Assembly (NCBI GenBank): GCA_965276665.1
Contig: OZ255620.1
Span: forward strand, 2,418,001 to 2,482,000
Direction of reading: 5' to 3'
Length of the DNA: 64,000 nucleotides
Source: CAWGJC01 sp965276665
GTDB lineage: Bacteria > Pseudomonadota > Alphaproteobacteria > Acetobacterales > Acetobacteraceae
In this document: piece by piece, positions 1 to 8,364 of the stretch
How positions within the stretch are numbered: position 1 is the stretch's first letter
How the letters are laid out: each line of letters opens with the position of its first letter
Notes under the pieces: model-generated
Told to the model about the DNA's origin: nothing
Databases searched by the model: none
The model's input: only the letters and a program-made list of their open reading frames with translations
Program-made: the position numbers and the translations under genes

Positions 1-13
1 GTGGTGTGGCTGA

Positions 14-1276
14 TCATGTGGCGTAGGTCGCAGTGCGATCGGCCGACACCCGGCGTTCGGCGCGCACGCTCGCGGTGATCTCCGCGAGCTCGCGCAGGAA
101 CGCGTCCATCAACTCCTCCTGGACAACGTTGACCCAGAGCTGAATCGAGTCAGGCAGCCAGGCGCGACTGACGGCATAGCCGCGTGCCGTCAGCTCTTCT
201 TCGACGGCGAAGATGTCGAACCCGTCCGCGGCGATGAAGACATGCGCGGCGTCCGGCCGCCCGAGGATGCGCAGCCCCTCGATCGCCGCGACGCCGTCGA
301 TCAGCCTCCGCTTGAGCGCGAGCAGGCGCTCCGTCACCCGCAGATAGCCGGTGCGCCCCAGATGACGGATCACCGACCAGGCGGCCACGATCGGCGCGGC
401 CGGCCGTGACCCGGCGACACCGGATGTCGCGTATTCTCCAAACGGCCAGTTCTCGAAGCGAAAGGTGGCGTAGCGTTCCATCGCCGCGTCGCGGAACAGC
501 AGCAGGCTGACGCCCTTGGGAGCGTAGCCGAACTTGTGCAGGTCGGCGGAGATCGACCAGACGCCGGGGACCGCGAAGTCGAATTCGGGAATCGGAGCGC
601 CGAGGGCACGCGCGAAAGGCAGGAAGAAGCCGCCCATGCAGCCGTCGACATGGAACCAGAGCTGGTGACGCGCCGCGACGCTCGCGAGTTCCGCGATCGG
701 ATCCGTCTGCGCGTAGGCGGCCGGTGGCGCGGAGCCGACCATCAGGATGGTGTTCGAGGTGATCAGCTCTGCCATGCCGGCAACATCGGCATGGTAGCCA
801 TCGGAATGGCCCAGCCGTCGGACGGCGACGCCGAGCATCGCGGCCGCCTTCTCGAGCGACGGGTGCGCGGTATGCGCCAGGACCATCTCAAACGGCGCGC
901 GCTCGGGATGGGCGGAAAACCAGTCGCGCGCCGTCTTCACCAGCATGAAGTTGCTCTCCGAGCCGCCGATGGTCAGCTGGCCGCCGGCCCCGGGCGGGCC
1001 CTGGAGAAGGTCAAGGCCCATGTCGATCAGCTCGCGCTTGATCCGGCGCAGGCTGGGGAAAGATGCGCCGGCATACAGCATGTTCTGCTCGGCGACCGCC
1101 GCACTCGCGGCGTTGATCAGGTCGAGCACGCCATCATCCACGTAGTAGACGGGCCGAAAGTTGCGCGCGCCGTGGGTCGGCAGATCATCGCGCTGCAGAG
1201 AGCGCAGCGTCTCCATCACGCGCTCGGGCGAGCTGCCCTGGAGTGGGAAGCTGGTTTGCTCCGCCATATCCGCCAT
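14..1276 (-). CDS. PLP-dependent amino acid decarboxylase / sphingosine-phosphate-lyase-like
   Basis: A 420-residue group II PLP-dependent decarboxylase or lyase. Visible motifs are HVDGCMGGF, which holds the Asp that pairs with the PLP ring nitrogen, and SADLHKFGYAPKG, which holds the Schiff-base Lys. The DLHKFGYAPKG form is the one found in the DPL1/glutamate decarboxylase branch of aspartate aminotransferase-fold enzymes. The protein is probably cytosolic and acts on an amino acid or a phosphorylated amino alcohol; the substrate cannot be read from sequence. The start at 1276 is preferred because GGGGGAT lies just upstream; an in-frame ATG at 1291 is the alternative. It is the last gene of the minus-strand ABC importer set, so the imported compound may be its substrate (inference). 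Confidence 0.8.
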   Translation of the reverse strand: MADMAEQTSFPLQGSSPERVMETLRSLQRDDLPTHGARNFRPVYYVDDGVLDLINAASAAVAEQNMLYAGASFPSLRRIKRELIDMGLDLLQGPPGAGGQLTIGGSESNFMLVKTARDWFSAHPERAPFEMVLAHTAHPSLEKAAAMLGVAVRRLGHSDGYHADVAGMAELITSNTILMVGSAPPAAYAQTDPIAELASVAARHQLWFHVDGCMGGFFLPFARALGAPIPEFDFAVPGVWSISADLHKFGYAPKGVSLLLFRDAAMERYATFRFENWPFGEYATSGVAGSRPAAPIVAAWSVIRHLGRTGYLRVTERLLALKRRLIDGVAAIEGLRILGRPDAAHVFIAADGFDIFAVEEELTARGYAVSRAWLPDSIQLWVNVVQEELMDAFLRELAEITASVRAERRVSADRTATYAT

Positions 1277-1331
1277 CACGCAATCCCCCATTGTTGGAAG
1301 GCCGCCGCCGGAGCTCGGCCGCCGCCTCGTC

Positions 1332-1601
1332 TCACTTCGCGAGCCACGTGGTGAAGCGATCCCGCAGCATGGCCCGATTGGCGCCGAACTGCTCTGGCAG
1401 TTCGGTGTCGACCCGCACGACATGGACGCCGGTCGCCTGCTGGAAGGGCGCATAGAAGTAATCCTGCAGCGCCTTGCCGAAAGCGCCGCCCGTGGCGCTG
1501 ACAACCAGCGTGCCTTCCAGCCCGTTCCTGCTCTGCGCCATCGCCGGATGGGTGGCGAGCAGGGCCACGGCGGCGAAGGCCGCCGGCACGATGCGCTTCA
1601 T
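1332..1601 (-). pseudogene. Stub of a polyamine-type ABC substrate-binding protein
   Basis: An 89-residue ORF with a Sec signal peptide (MKRIVPAAF to the AMAQ cleavage region) followed by EGTLVVSATGGAFGKALQDY, the first strand and helix of PotD-like periplasmic binding proteins. Such proteins are usually about 340 residues. The last residues, ANRAMLRDRFTTWLAK, resemble the normal C-terminal tail of this family, so the ORF looks like an N-terminus joined in frame to a C-terminus with roughly 250 residues missing between (inference). The start has a strong AAGGAG site. It sits between the permease and decarboxylase genes, exactly where the importer's binding protein is expected. As it stands it cannot form a binding cleft. 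Confidence 0.7.
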
Positions 1602-1630
1602 GCTCGATCTCCTTGCGGTTCGGTTATCGG

Positions 1631-2398
1631 TCAAGCCGCGTCACGCCGCAGCACGGCGACGGCGCACAGCACGATCAGCGTCAGCATCGTGGCGACCGCC
1701 GCGAGTGTCGGGGACACGTTGAGCTGGATGTCCTCAAAAAACTTTCGCGCCAGGGGCTTGTCGGTGAGGCTGGCGAGAAAGAACGAGACAACCGGCTCGT
1801 CGAACGAGATCAGGAAGGCGAACAACGCCCCGGAGATCAACGCGGGGCGCAGCAGCGGCAAGGTGATCCGCCGGATCACGGTCGCCCGTCCGGCGCCGCA
1901 CATCATCGCCGCTGCGTCGAGCGACGTGTCGTAGCGGGCGAGCGCGCCGGACACGGTGAAGATGACGTAGGGCAAGGCAAGACAGGTATGCGCCGCCACG
2001 AAGGCGGGGATGGACCCCACCATGCGCAACCGCTCCCAGAACTGGAGCAAGGCCACGGCGATGACGATTTGCGGCAGAATAAGCGGCCCCGCCAGGACCA
2101 GACGCAGCCACCGGCCGCCGCGGACGCCGGCGCGGAGCGCGAGCGCGGCGAGCGTTCCCAGCACCACGGCGCAGACCGCGACCAGCGAAGCCACCTTCAC
2201 GCTGAACACGGTCGCGCCGATCCAGTCTGGATCGGCGAAATAGGCGGCATACCATTGCAGCGAGAAGCCGTGCGGCGGAAAGCGCAGATAGGGGTCGGTG
2301 CCGAATGACATCGGCACGATGATCAATGTCGGGAAGGACAGGAACACGAGCACGAGCAGCGCGAAACCGCCCAGCGCGCGCTCAAAGGCGCCGCTCAC
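1631..2398 (-). CDS. ABC transporter inner-membrane permease, PotC-like
   Basis: A 255-residue BPD_transp_1 permease with about six membrane segments. The EAA-like cytoplasmic loop lies near DAAAMMCGAGRATVIRRITL, which contacts the ATPase. Hydrophobic first segment GGFALLVLVFLSFPTLIIVP is typical of PotC/YdcV proteins of spermidine/putrescine/iron-type importers. The start is GTG at 2398, overlapping the stop of the upstream permease as GTGA, so the two are translationally coupled. It should work with the next permease and the ATPase to import a small amine, amino acid or opine-like compound; the exact substrate is unknown. Confidence 0.85.
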   Translation of the reverse strand: MSGAFERALGGFALLVLVFLSFPTLIIVPMSFGTDPYLRFPPHGFSLQWYAAYFADPDWIGATVFSVKVASLVAVCAVVLGTLAALALRAGVRGGRWLRLVLAGPLILPQIVIAVALLQFWERLRMVGSIPAFVAAHTCLALPYVIFTVSGALARYDTSLDAAAMMCGAGRATVIRRITLPLLRPALISGALFAFLISFDEPVVSFFLASLTDKPLARKFFEDIQLNVSPTLAAVATMLTLIVLCAVAVLRRDAA

Positions 2399-3219
2399 GG
2401 CATCGCCCCCCGGGCTGGATCGACCGCGCGTTCGAACAGCGGTAGCAGCACGACGACCAGCACCGTCACCAGCGTCGCGATCGCGGCGGTGAATGGCCAG
2501 TCGAGCGCCTCCAGCGCCTGCGGCTGGATCAGCGTGCCGATCATCGTTTGTCGCAGGCCGCCCACCAATGCGGGCGTGACGAAGAACCCGAGCGCCAACA
2601 GGAAGACAAACAGGCAGCCAGCCGACACGCCAGGCGGGCTGAGCGGCAACGTGACGCGCCAGAGGATGCGCGGACCCGACGCACCCATGACCCGGGCGGC
2701 GCGCGCGTATTCATCCGGAATCTGCCGCAGCGTCGCCCAGACCGGCAGGATAAAGAAGGGCAGCAGCACGTGGACCATCGCGGCAACCCCGGCGCCTTCG
2801 GTGTAGAGCAGGGTCAGCGGCTGGCTGATCAGGCCGAGGCCGCGCAAGGCGCTGTTCAGCAGCCCGCTGCGCTCCAGGACGATCGTCCAGGCGTAGGTGC
2901 GCACCAGGATGCTGGTCCAGAGTGGCAGCAGGACGAGCCCGGCGACGATCGCCGCCTTGCGACCGCGCAGCCGCGCCAGCAGCCATGAGACGGGATAGCC
3001 GAGCAGGAAGCAGCCGGCGGACACTTCCAGCGCGATGCGCACGGTGCGCAGCAGGACGGAGGCATAAAGTGCGTTGCCGAACAAACGCCGGAAGGCGCCG
3101 AGATCAGCGCCGGCGAGGAACTGCGCCACGGGAGCATAGAACAGCGCCAGCAGCAGCAGAACGGCCGGTGCGATCATCAGCAGCGCCTCGCCGCCGCTCG
3201 CGCGTCCGCGCAGACTCAT
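2395..3219 (-). CDS. ABC transporter inner-membrane permease, PotB-like
   Basis: A 274-residue permease with about six membrane spans, starting with LLMIAPAVLLLLALFYAPV. The EAA-like loop reads around DEYARAARVMGASGPRILWR, which has the expected A-x3-G spacing. It is the PotB-type partner of the following PotC-like permease. The start at 3219 is chosen because ATGA couples it to the stop of the upstream ATPase gene; longer versions of the reading frame lie inside the ATPase gene and are not credible. The ATPase, PotB-like, PotC-like order is that of family 1 polyamine/iron-type importers. Confidence 0.85.
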   Translation of the reverse strand: MSLRGRASGGEALLMIAPAVLLLLALFYAPVAQFLAGADLGAFRRLFGNALYASVLLRTVRIALEVSAGCFLLGYPVSWLLARLRGRKAAIVAGLVLLPLWTSILVRTYAWTIVLERSGLLNSALRGLGLISQPLTLLYTEGAGVAAMVHVLLPFFILPVWATLRQIPDEYARAARVMGASGPRILWRVTLPLSPPGVSAGCLFVFLLALGFFVTPALVGGLRQTMIGTLIQPQALEALDWPFTAAIATLVTVLVVVLLPLFERAVDPARGAMP

Positions 3220-4259
3220 GCCGGGAACATCCGCATCGCCTCGGGCGCCCAGCGGAGTCCGACACGGTCGCCGCGCGCCGGCGCGCCGGCATCGGCCGGC
3301 ACGGTGGCGAGGATTCCACACCCGCCGTCCAGCGCGATCGTGCAGATGAGGCTGTCGCCCGAGAACAGGACCTGGGTCACGCTTCCGGAGAGCGACGCCT
3401 TCCTGTCGCCCGGCAGCAGGCGCACGGCTTCCGGCCGCAGGGCGAGACGTACCGGGCCCTCCGGTGCGTTGGCCGGGCGTGGCAAAGCTTGCGCCCCGTC
3501 GCCGACCAGCAGCACGTCGCCGCGCGCGATCGCCGGAATGAAATTCATGCGACCGATGAAATCGGCGATGAAAGCGCTCGAGGGGTCGTCGTAAACGGTT
3601 CGCGGCGTCCCGACCTGTCGCAAACGGCCGCTCTCCAGGACTGCGATGCGGTCGGCGATATGCAGCGCCTCCTCCTGGTCGTGCGTGACGAAAATGACCG
3701 TGATGCCGAGTTCCTGCTGGATGCGCTTGAGTTCGGACTGCAGCTCGACGCGCAGCTTGCGGTCGAGCGCAGAGAACGGCTCATCCATCAACAGCACGGG
3801 TGGGTCGTAGACGAGGGCGCGCGCCAAGGCGATCCGCTGCTGCTGGCCCCCCGACAGCTGGCTCGGCATGCGCCGTGCGTGGTCCGGCAGACGCACGACG
3901 TCCAGGACATGCGCGACCCGGCGCTTGCGCTCCGCCGCGGGCATGCCCCGTATCTCGAGCGGGAAAGCAACGTTGTCGGCGACCGACATATGCGGGAAAA
4001 GGGTTGCACGCTGGAACACCATTCCGAGGCCGCGCCGGTTCGGCGGCACGCGCTGCACGCTGCGGCCGTCGATCCGGATGTCACCACGGTCGATCGCTTC
4101 CAGCCCGGCGAGCGCCATCAGCAGCGTGGTCTTCCCGGAGCCGGAGGGCCCCAGCAGAGCGAGCAGTTCGCCGGCGGCGACGGCGATCGTGACCTCGGAC
4201 AGGGCGAGAACCGCCCCGTACGCCTTCGCCACAGGCTCGAATGCAACCGAGCCGCCCAA
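3216..4259 (-). CDS. ABC transporter ATP-binding protein, PotA-like
   Basis: A 347-residue ATPase with Walker A GPSGSGKTT, Q-loop region MVFQRATLFPHMS, signature LSGGQQQR, Walker B VLLMDEPFSALD and H-loop VTHDQEEAL. The C-terminal 110 residues look like the TOBE regulatory domain of PotA/UgpC/MalK-type ATPases. It energises import through the two permeases downstream. The best start is TTG at 4259, with GAGGGA about eight bases upstream; an ATG at 4272 is out of frame. It is the first gene of the minus-strand operon. Its promoter must lie in the 450-bp gap shared with the divergent binding protein gene. Confidence 0.88.
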   Translation of the reverse strand: MGGSVAFEPVAKAYGAVLALSEVTIAVAAGELLALLGPSGSGKTTLLMALAGLEAIDRGDIRIDGRSVQRVPPNRRGLGMVFQRATLFPHMSVADNVAFPLEIRGMPAAERKRRVAHVLDVVRLPDHARRMPSQLSGGQQQRIALARALVYDPPVLLMDEPFSALDRKLRVELQSELKRIQQELGITVIFVTHDQEEALHIADRIAVLESGRLRQVGTPRTVYDDPSSAFIADFIGRMNFIPAIARGDVLLVGDGAQALPRPANAPEGPVRLALRPEAVRLLPGDRKASLSGSVTQVLFSGDSLICTIALDGGCGILATVPADAGAPARGDRVGLRWAPEAMRMFPA

Positions 4260-4709
4260 TCGCGTCCCTCATTTGATCTTTGATCCAAAATGAAAGCCCG
4301 GCAGTCCCGAATGATTCGGCCTTGGGCGCGAGGTCATCGTGGGCATCGCAGCTCTGGCGAGCGATCTCAGGGTGCTCACATCCGACCGTGGCTATCCAAC
4401 CCACATTCCGTCGGCGTTCAGAGACAGCCTCTCAGGGCGACCCGCTATCAATCGCCGATCAAGCACACTGGGAATCTCTCCCCGCATACAGACCAGAATC
4501 CGTCCACAACGCCTAGCCCGCGGCTGCCGGCCGGACGCATGAAGACGTCGCGGTGCAGTCGCTTCGTCGTCGGAGGCGCCGTCAGCCTCAATGCAACGAT
4601 GTCGACAGCCGACGCGGCAGATTTGACAATGCTTGACGCTATCATGTGGAACGCCCAATTTACCGGTCATTACTGACGACAAAGCAAGAAACCTGGAGGA
4701 GCGGTATCG
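4260..4709. promoter_or_regulatory. Divergent intergenic region between ABC operon and Tat-exported binding protein
   Basis: There is no credible gene in these 450 bases; the reading frames that cross it have no recognisable motif and poor composition. It must hold the promoters of both the minus-strand importer and the plus-strand binding protein. AT-rich hexamers TTGACA near 4624 and TTGACG near 4633 are possible -35 elements for the plus-strand gene, but no clear -10 could be matched at the right spacing. No dyad operator stands out. Confidence 0.4.
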
Positions 4710-6221
4710 ATGAGTTTTCGCGGTCGAAGCCCTCTCGCCTCTTCGTTCAGCCGGCGTGGCTTGCTCGGCTATTCTGCCGGGCTCGGACTGGCCGCGGCGG
4801 CGCCATCCATTCGGCAAGCCCATGCGGCAGAAAGCGCAGAGATGGGCATCGATACCGCGAGCTGGACGACGGAATACATCAACGGCATTGCGGGCACGCT
4901 CCAGGTCGACACCGCGGCGGAATGCGCCAAGGTCGTTCCCCTCAATTACAAGGGCAGCCTGACCTACTGGTATTTGGGCCCCAATCAGGCGTCGCCGGAA
5001 CTAGACCATAAGATCGACGCGGATTTCTGGGCCGCCTTTGCGAAGACCTACCCGAACATCGCGGTCAACCGGCAGAACCTCGGCTACAACGATATGCTGA
5101 ACAAGGTCCGCACCGCCGCCCTCGGCGACGCTGCGCCGATGGTGGCCAGGCTCCCGATCATGTGGGGTGTGGAATTCGCCGCGAAGGGGCAGCTGCACGA
5201 ACTTTCCCCCGAGGATGTCGGGTTCAACGCCGGTGAATTCTGGCCCGGTGCGATGAAGTCGGTGACTTGGAAGGGCAAGACTTACGGCATTCCCACCAAC
5301 AACGAGACCATCGGATTGATATGGAACGCCGCCATTTTCCATGAAGCTGGCCTGGACCCGGAAACCCCGCCCGCAACCTGGGATGATCTCGTCGCCTTCT
5401 CGAAGCAGATCAAGGAAAAGACCGGCAAGTCCGGCTATGGGCTCGTGGCGCGCGTCAATGGCGGCGACACGCCTTTCCGCTTCATGCCGCAATGCTGGGC
5501 CTATGGTGGCGGCGCGCTCGACGAAGCGGAGCCGCATTCCACCTACAAGAGCATCATCATCAACAACGCCGGATCGAAGGCGGCGCTCCAGCTTTCGTAT
5601 GACATGTATGCGCGCGACCGGTCGGCGCCCGTCTCGGCGCTAACGAACACGCAGAGCGACAATGACGATCCCTTCATGGCCGGCCAATTGGCGATGATGG
5701 CCAGTCACCCCAATGAATACGCGGTCATGCTCGATCGTGCCCGTAACGCGATCGGCTCCGACAAGACGCTCGCCGATGCGGTGGTCGAGAATATGCGCTA
5801 CGGCCTGATCCCCAAGGGGCCGGCGCGTCGCGCCGTGGTTTTCGGCGGCTCGAACGTGCATGTCTTCGATCCGAGCGTGGTTGGCGGCAAGCTCGATCTT
5901 GACGCCGCGCGGGCCTTCATCGCCTTTTCCACCGGTCCGGAGTGGTCCACGAAACTGGCATGGGACACCTCCAACCCCGGCAATCTCCGGGGTTTCCGGA
6001 CAACATGGATGAAGCAGCGGCTTGAGCAGATCAAGTTTCTCGGCGAGTCGACGACGATGCTGCCGTTCGGGATCCCTTTTCCGGTCATTCCTCAATCCAG
6101 CGAGATCATGAACGTCATCGTTCCAAACATGATGCAGAATGCGCTGACGACGAGAATGTCCGTCTCCGCCGCGGCGGATGATGCGGCACGCAAGATCAAG
6201 GACGCCCTGCAGGGCCTGTGA
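4710..6221 (+). CDS. Tat-exported family 1 extracellular solute-binding protein
   Basis: A 503-residue periplasmic binding protein. The N-terminus carries a twin-arginine signal (SFSRRGLLGYSAG, then a hydrophobic stretch and an AHA-type cleavage site near residue 37). The body shows features of sugar/polyol-type binding proteins: TYWYLGPNQ near the first strand, KGKTYGIPTNNETIGLIWN in the hinge region, and a TWDDL motif. GGAGGAG just upstream supports the start. No permease gene lies on its strand. It is divergent from an importer whose own binding protein is truncated, so it may serve that importer, although the families differ (inference). A Tat signal suggests folding before export. Confidence 0.8.
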   Translation: MSFRGRSPLASSFSRRGLLGYSAGLGLAAAAPSIRQAHAAESAEMGIDTASWTTEYINGIAGTLQVDTAAECAKVVPLNYKGSLTYWYLGPNQASPELDHKIDADFWAAFAKTYPNIAVNRQNLGYNDMLNKVRTAALGDAAPMVARLPIMWGVEFAAKGQLHELSPEDVGFNAGEFWPGAMKSVTWKGKTYGIPTNNETIGLIWNAAIFHEAGLDPETPPATWDDLVAFSKQIKEKTGKSGYGLVARVNGGDTPFRFMPQCWAYGGGALDEAEPHSTYKSIIINNAGSKAALQLSYDMYARDRSAPVSALTNTQSDNDDPFMAGQLAMMASHPNEYAVMLDRARNAIGSDKTLADAVVENMRYGLIPKGPARRAVVFGGSNVHVFDPSVVGGKLDLDAARAFIAFSTGPEWSTKLAWDTSNPGNLRGFRTTWMKQRLEQIKFLGESTTMLPFGIPFPVIPQSSEIMNVIVPNMMQNALTTRMSVSAAADDAARKIKDALQGL

Positions 6222-6224
6222 GCG

Positions 6225-6440
6225 CTCACGTTCCAAACTCCCGGACCGGGCACTGGCAAGTTGGCTCAATCCCGCCTCGTACGCGTCGCCGTTCTGCGAG
6301 ATGATCGCCGTCGCGCGCTCCGGATGCGCGAGCCGATGCGCAGCCCTGTCGGCGCACCATAGTCGAAGATGCAGATCGCGAAGCGGCCGGGGCCGAGGAT
6401 TTCGGTGAAGCGGCGATCACCGTGGCGAGGTTCTCGAAAG
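6225..6440 (-). pseudogene. Decayed alpha/beta hydrolase fragment
   Basis: Read on the minus strand across two frame changes, this stretch gives FENLATVI, then RFTEILGPGRFAICIFDYG followed by APTGLRIGSR, then ERATAIISQNGDAYEAGLSQ. These match the helix before the nucleophile, the FDYGAPTG elbow and the segment after it in haloalkane-dehalogenase-like alpha/beta hydrolases (RVTAIISQNG is a recurring string there). Only about 70 codons remain, and both ends and the frame are lost. It sits between the binding protein gene and a palindromic repeat. Confidence 0.6.
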
Positions 6441-6454
6441 TGCAGGTGAGCTTC

Positions 6455-6511
6455 GGCGCACAGGAAAAGCGCGTCAGTGGCCGCCAGAGCGCGTTTCCAA
6501 ACCGCCTCTCA
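6455..6511. repeat. Repeat family A, partial copy
   Basis: Contains AAAAGCGCGTC, then GGCCGCCAGAGCGCG and TTTCCAAACCGCCTCTC, closely matching the right half of the larger inverted-repeat element at 51.3-51.5 kb (GGCCGCCAGACCGCG, TTTCCAAACAGGCTC). The repeat runs into the stop codon of the minus-strand alkyltransferase gene. It has no coding potential of its own and may act as a 3' untranslated hairpin or terminator for that gene. Confidence 0.6.
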
Positions 6512-7063
6512 GAGGGCGAAGGCGGACTGAGCCGGTCGTGGCGCGTCGATGTGAACGCCCTCCAGCCCCAGCATGCGCATCTTGGCCGCCGCGCCACCCG
6601 GCGCCGAGAAGCCGCCCACCTTGCCGCCCGCCGCCAGCACCCGATGGCAGGGGATGATCAGCGGCACCGGATTGCGCGCCATAGCCTGCCCGATATCGCG
6701 CGCGGTCTCCGGGGCGGTTCCGAGCCACTTGGCCACCGCACCGTAGGTGGTTGTCTCGCCCCATCCAACCTGCCGGGTCGCCGTGTAGACATGCCGGAAG
6801 AACTCAGGCCGATCGTGGAGGTCGAGCTTGACGTCTGAAAAGTCGATCCGCACGCCCTCGAAATAGCGCTTCGCCCGAGCGACCGCCTCATCAGCATGGG
6901 GCGCGGATGTGCCGGGCTCTGCGTCGGCCAGCCCGCGCAGCAACGCGCGTTCGGCCGCCTCGGGGCTTCCCGTCGGCAACCGGAAGCGCGTGATGCCCAC
7001 GTCGTTCCAGGCGATGCCACAGAAACCGGCGGCGGTTTCGAAGATACGGTACCTCGGCGTCAT
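6509..7063 (-). CDS. ogt: Methylated-DNA--protein-cysteine methyltransferase
   Basis: A 184-residue suicide DNA-repair protein that moves the alkyl group from O6-alkylguanine to its own cysteine. The C-terminal domain has the full signature: GWGETTTYGAVAKWLG (helix-turn-helix entry), ARDIGQAMARNPVPLIIPCH with acceptor Cys in PCHRV, and GGKVGGFSAPGG after it. The N-terminal domain is short, as in Ogt rather than Ada. The start at 7063 gives MTPRYRIFETAAGF, a normal Ogt beginning; the frame is open further upstream without family resemblance. The stop codon lies at the edge of a family A repeat. Confidence 0.93.
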   Translation of the reverse strand: MTPRYRIFETAAGFCGIAWNDVGITRFRLPTGSPEAAERALLRGLADAEPGTSAPHADEAVARAKRYFEGVRIDFSDVKLDLHDRPEFFRHVYTATRQVGWGETTTYGAVAKWLGTAPETARDIGQAMARNPVPLIIPCHRVLAAGGKVGGFSAPGGAAAKMRMLGLEGVHIDAPRPAQSAFAL

Positions 7064-7150
7064 TTGGCCCACGACATGGCCTCGTCGTTCGATCCGCCAT
7101 GCTAAATCATATGGGGCATGCGCGGATTCAACCGACGACCTCGCCCATAG

Positions 7151-7170
7151 CCTCTCGCTGCGCGAGAGAG
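7151..7170. other. Perfect hairpin between divergent genes
   Basis: CTCTCGCTGCGCGAGAG forms a seven-base-pair GC stem with a three-base loop. No T-run follows on either strand, so it is not a clear intrinsic terminator. It lies in the roughly 250-bp divergent gap between the alkyltransferase gene and the following hydrolase gene, which otherwise shows only short GGAGC/GCTCC palindromes. Confidence 0.35.
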
Positions 7171-7312
7171 CGGTTCTCGAACTGCCGGGCTTATGGATCC
7201 GTTTGATGTGGAGCAAGGCTCCGCATATCAACTCCGCAAGCGGAGCTGTGCTCCGTTTCTCCCGGATAAGCAGGCCGCGCCGGTTTGCCGCCCGAAAGCA
7301 AGGAGCCCTTCA

Positions 7313-8281
7313 ATGAACAACCTCATCGACAAGGCGCGCAGCATCCCGGTCAGCGAGGCGGCTCTTGCCGTTTCGTTCAGCCCGGTTTTGCTTCCCGCGC
7401 CGGATCGGGCGATGCCGCTCGAGATGCGGATCACGGCGCCGGCGATCGGCGACAACCTGCCCGTCATCCTGCTGTCGCATGGGCATGGGCCCTCGCTCTA
7501 TCTGCCCTCGAAGGACGGCTATGGTCCGCTGGCCAGCTTCTATGCGGAACGCGGCTTTGTGGTGATCCAGCCGACCCATGCCAATTCCAAGGTGGCCGGG
7601 TTCGCGTCCGACGCACCGGGCGCACCGCTGTTCTGGCGCGCGCGCGTCGGGGAGATAAAGCTGATCCTCGACCAACTCGACGCGATCGAGGCCATGATCC
7701 CGGCCATCGCGGGCCGGCTCGATCGCGATCGGATCGCCGCCGTCGGACATTCGCTGGGCGGACAGACCGTTGGCATGTTGCTCGGCGCCCGGCTGACCGA
7801 TCCCAAAGACGAGACGGCCCGCGACGTCAACCTGATCGAGCCGCGCATCAAGGCGGGCGTGCTGCTGGCGGCGCCTGGTGTTGGTGGCGACGACCTCAGC
7901 AAGATGGCAGCCGAGAAATATTCGGCCCTGAGCCCGGACTTCTCCCACATGACGACGCGCACCCTGGTGGTGTTTGGCGACAATGACGTGAGCCCGCATC
8001 TGACCGTGCGCGGCGCGGACTGGCATGCGGATCCCTATCATCGGAGCCCGGGCGCCGACTGCCTGCTGACCCTGTTCGGAGCCAGGCACGGGCTGGGCGG
8101 GATCGCGGGGTATGACGCGAAGGAGGCGGACGACGAGGATCCGGATCGTCTGGAGGCCACGCGGCGCATGACGTGGGCCTACCTGCGCTCCGCGCTCCAT
8201 GAAGGCGATCCGGCCTGGGCTGAAGCGTGCAAGGCGCTGGAGGATACCGCGAGCCGCCTCGGTCGCGTCGACTGCAAGTAG
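7313..8281 (+). CDS. Alpha/beta hydrolase (dienelactone hydrolase / PAF-acetylhydrolase-like)
   Basis: A 322-residue serine hydrolase. The oxyanion region ILLSHGHGPS follows strand 3. The nucleophile elbow is VGHSLGGQ, the likely acid is in VVFGDNDVSP and the catalytic His in ARHGLGG, all in the right order. No signal peptide is seen, so it is probably cytosolic. The start at 7313 has AAGGAG at good spacing; the longer frame starting at 7193 reads through palindromic DNA and is rejected. The substrate is unknown; esters or lactones are likely. It stands alone on its strand. Confidence 0.85.
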   Translation: MNNLIDKARSIPVSEAALAVSFSPVLLPAPDRAMPLEMRITAPAIGDNLPVILLSHGHGPSLYLPSKDGYGPLASFYAERGFVVIQPTHANSKVAGFASDAPGAPLFWRARVGEIKLILDQLDAIEAMIPAIAGRLDRDRIAAVGHSLGGQTVGMLLGARLTDPKDETARDVNLIEPRIKAGVLLAAPGVGGDDLSKMAAEKYSALSPDFSHMTTRTLVVFGDNDVSPHLTVRGADWHADPYHRSPGADCLLTLFGARHGLGGIAGYDAKEADDEDPDRLEATRRMTWAYLRSALHEGDPAWAEACKALEDTASRLGRVDCK

Positions 8282-8364
8282 GACGAGAAGCGGCCCTGTT
8301 CCCGTCAGGAAAAATCCGCTGAACGTCGCGTGCGTCGGCACGCGATCCTCAGCGGCCCGACGCG

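Noticed and set aside
4392..4823. A 143-codon minus-strand frame before the Tat-exported protein gene
   Set aside because: It overlaps that gene's start, has no motif and no ribosome site.
7193..7312. A 40-residue N-terminal extension of the hydrolase
   Set aside because: It lies in palindromic DNA with no ribosome site, while AAGGAG precedes the ATG at 7313.
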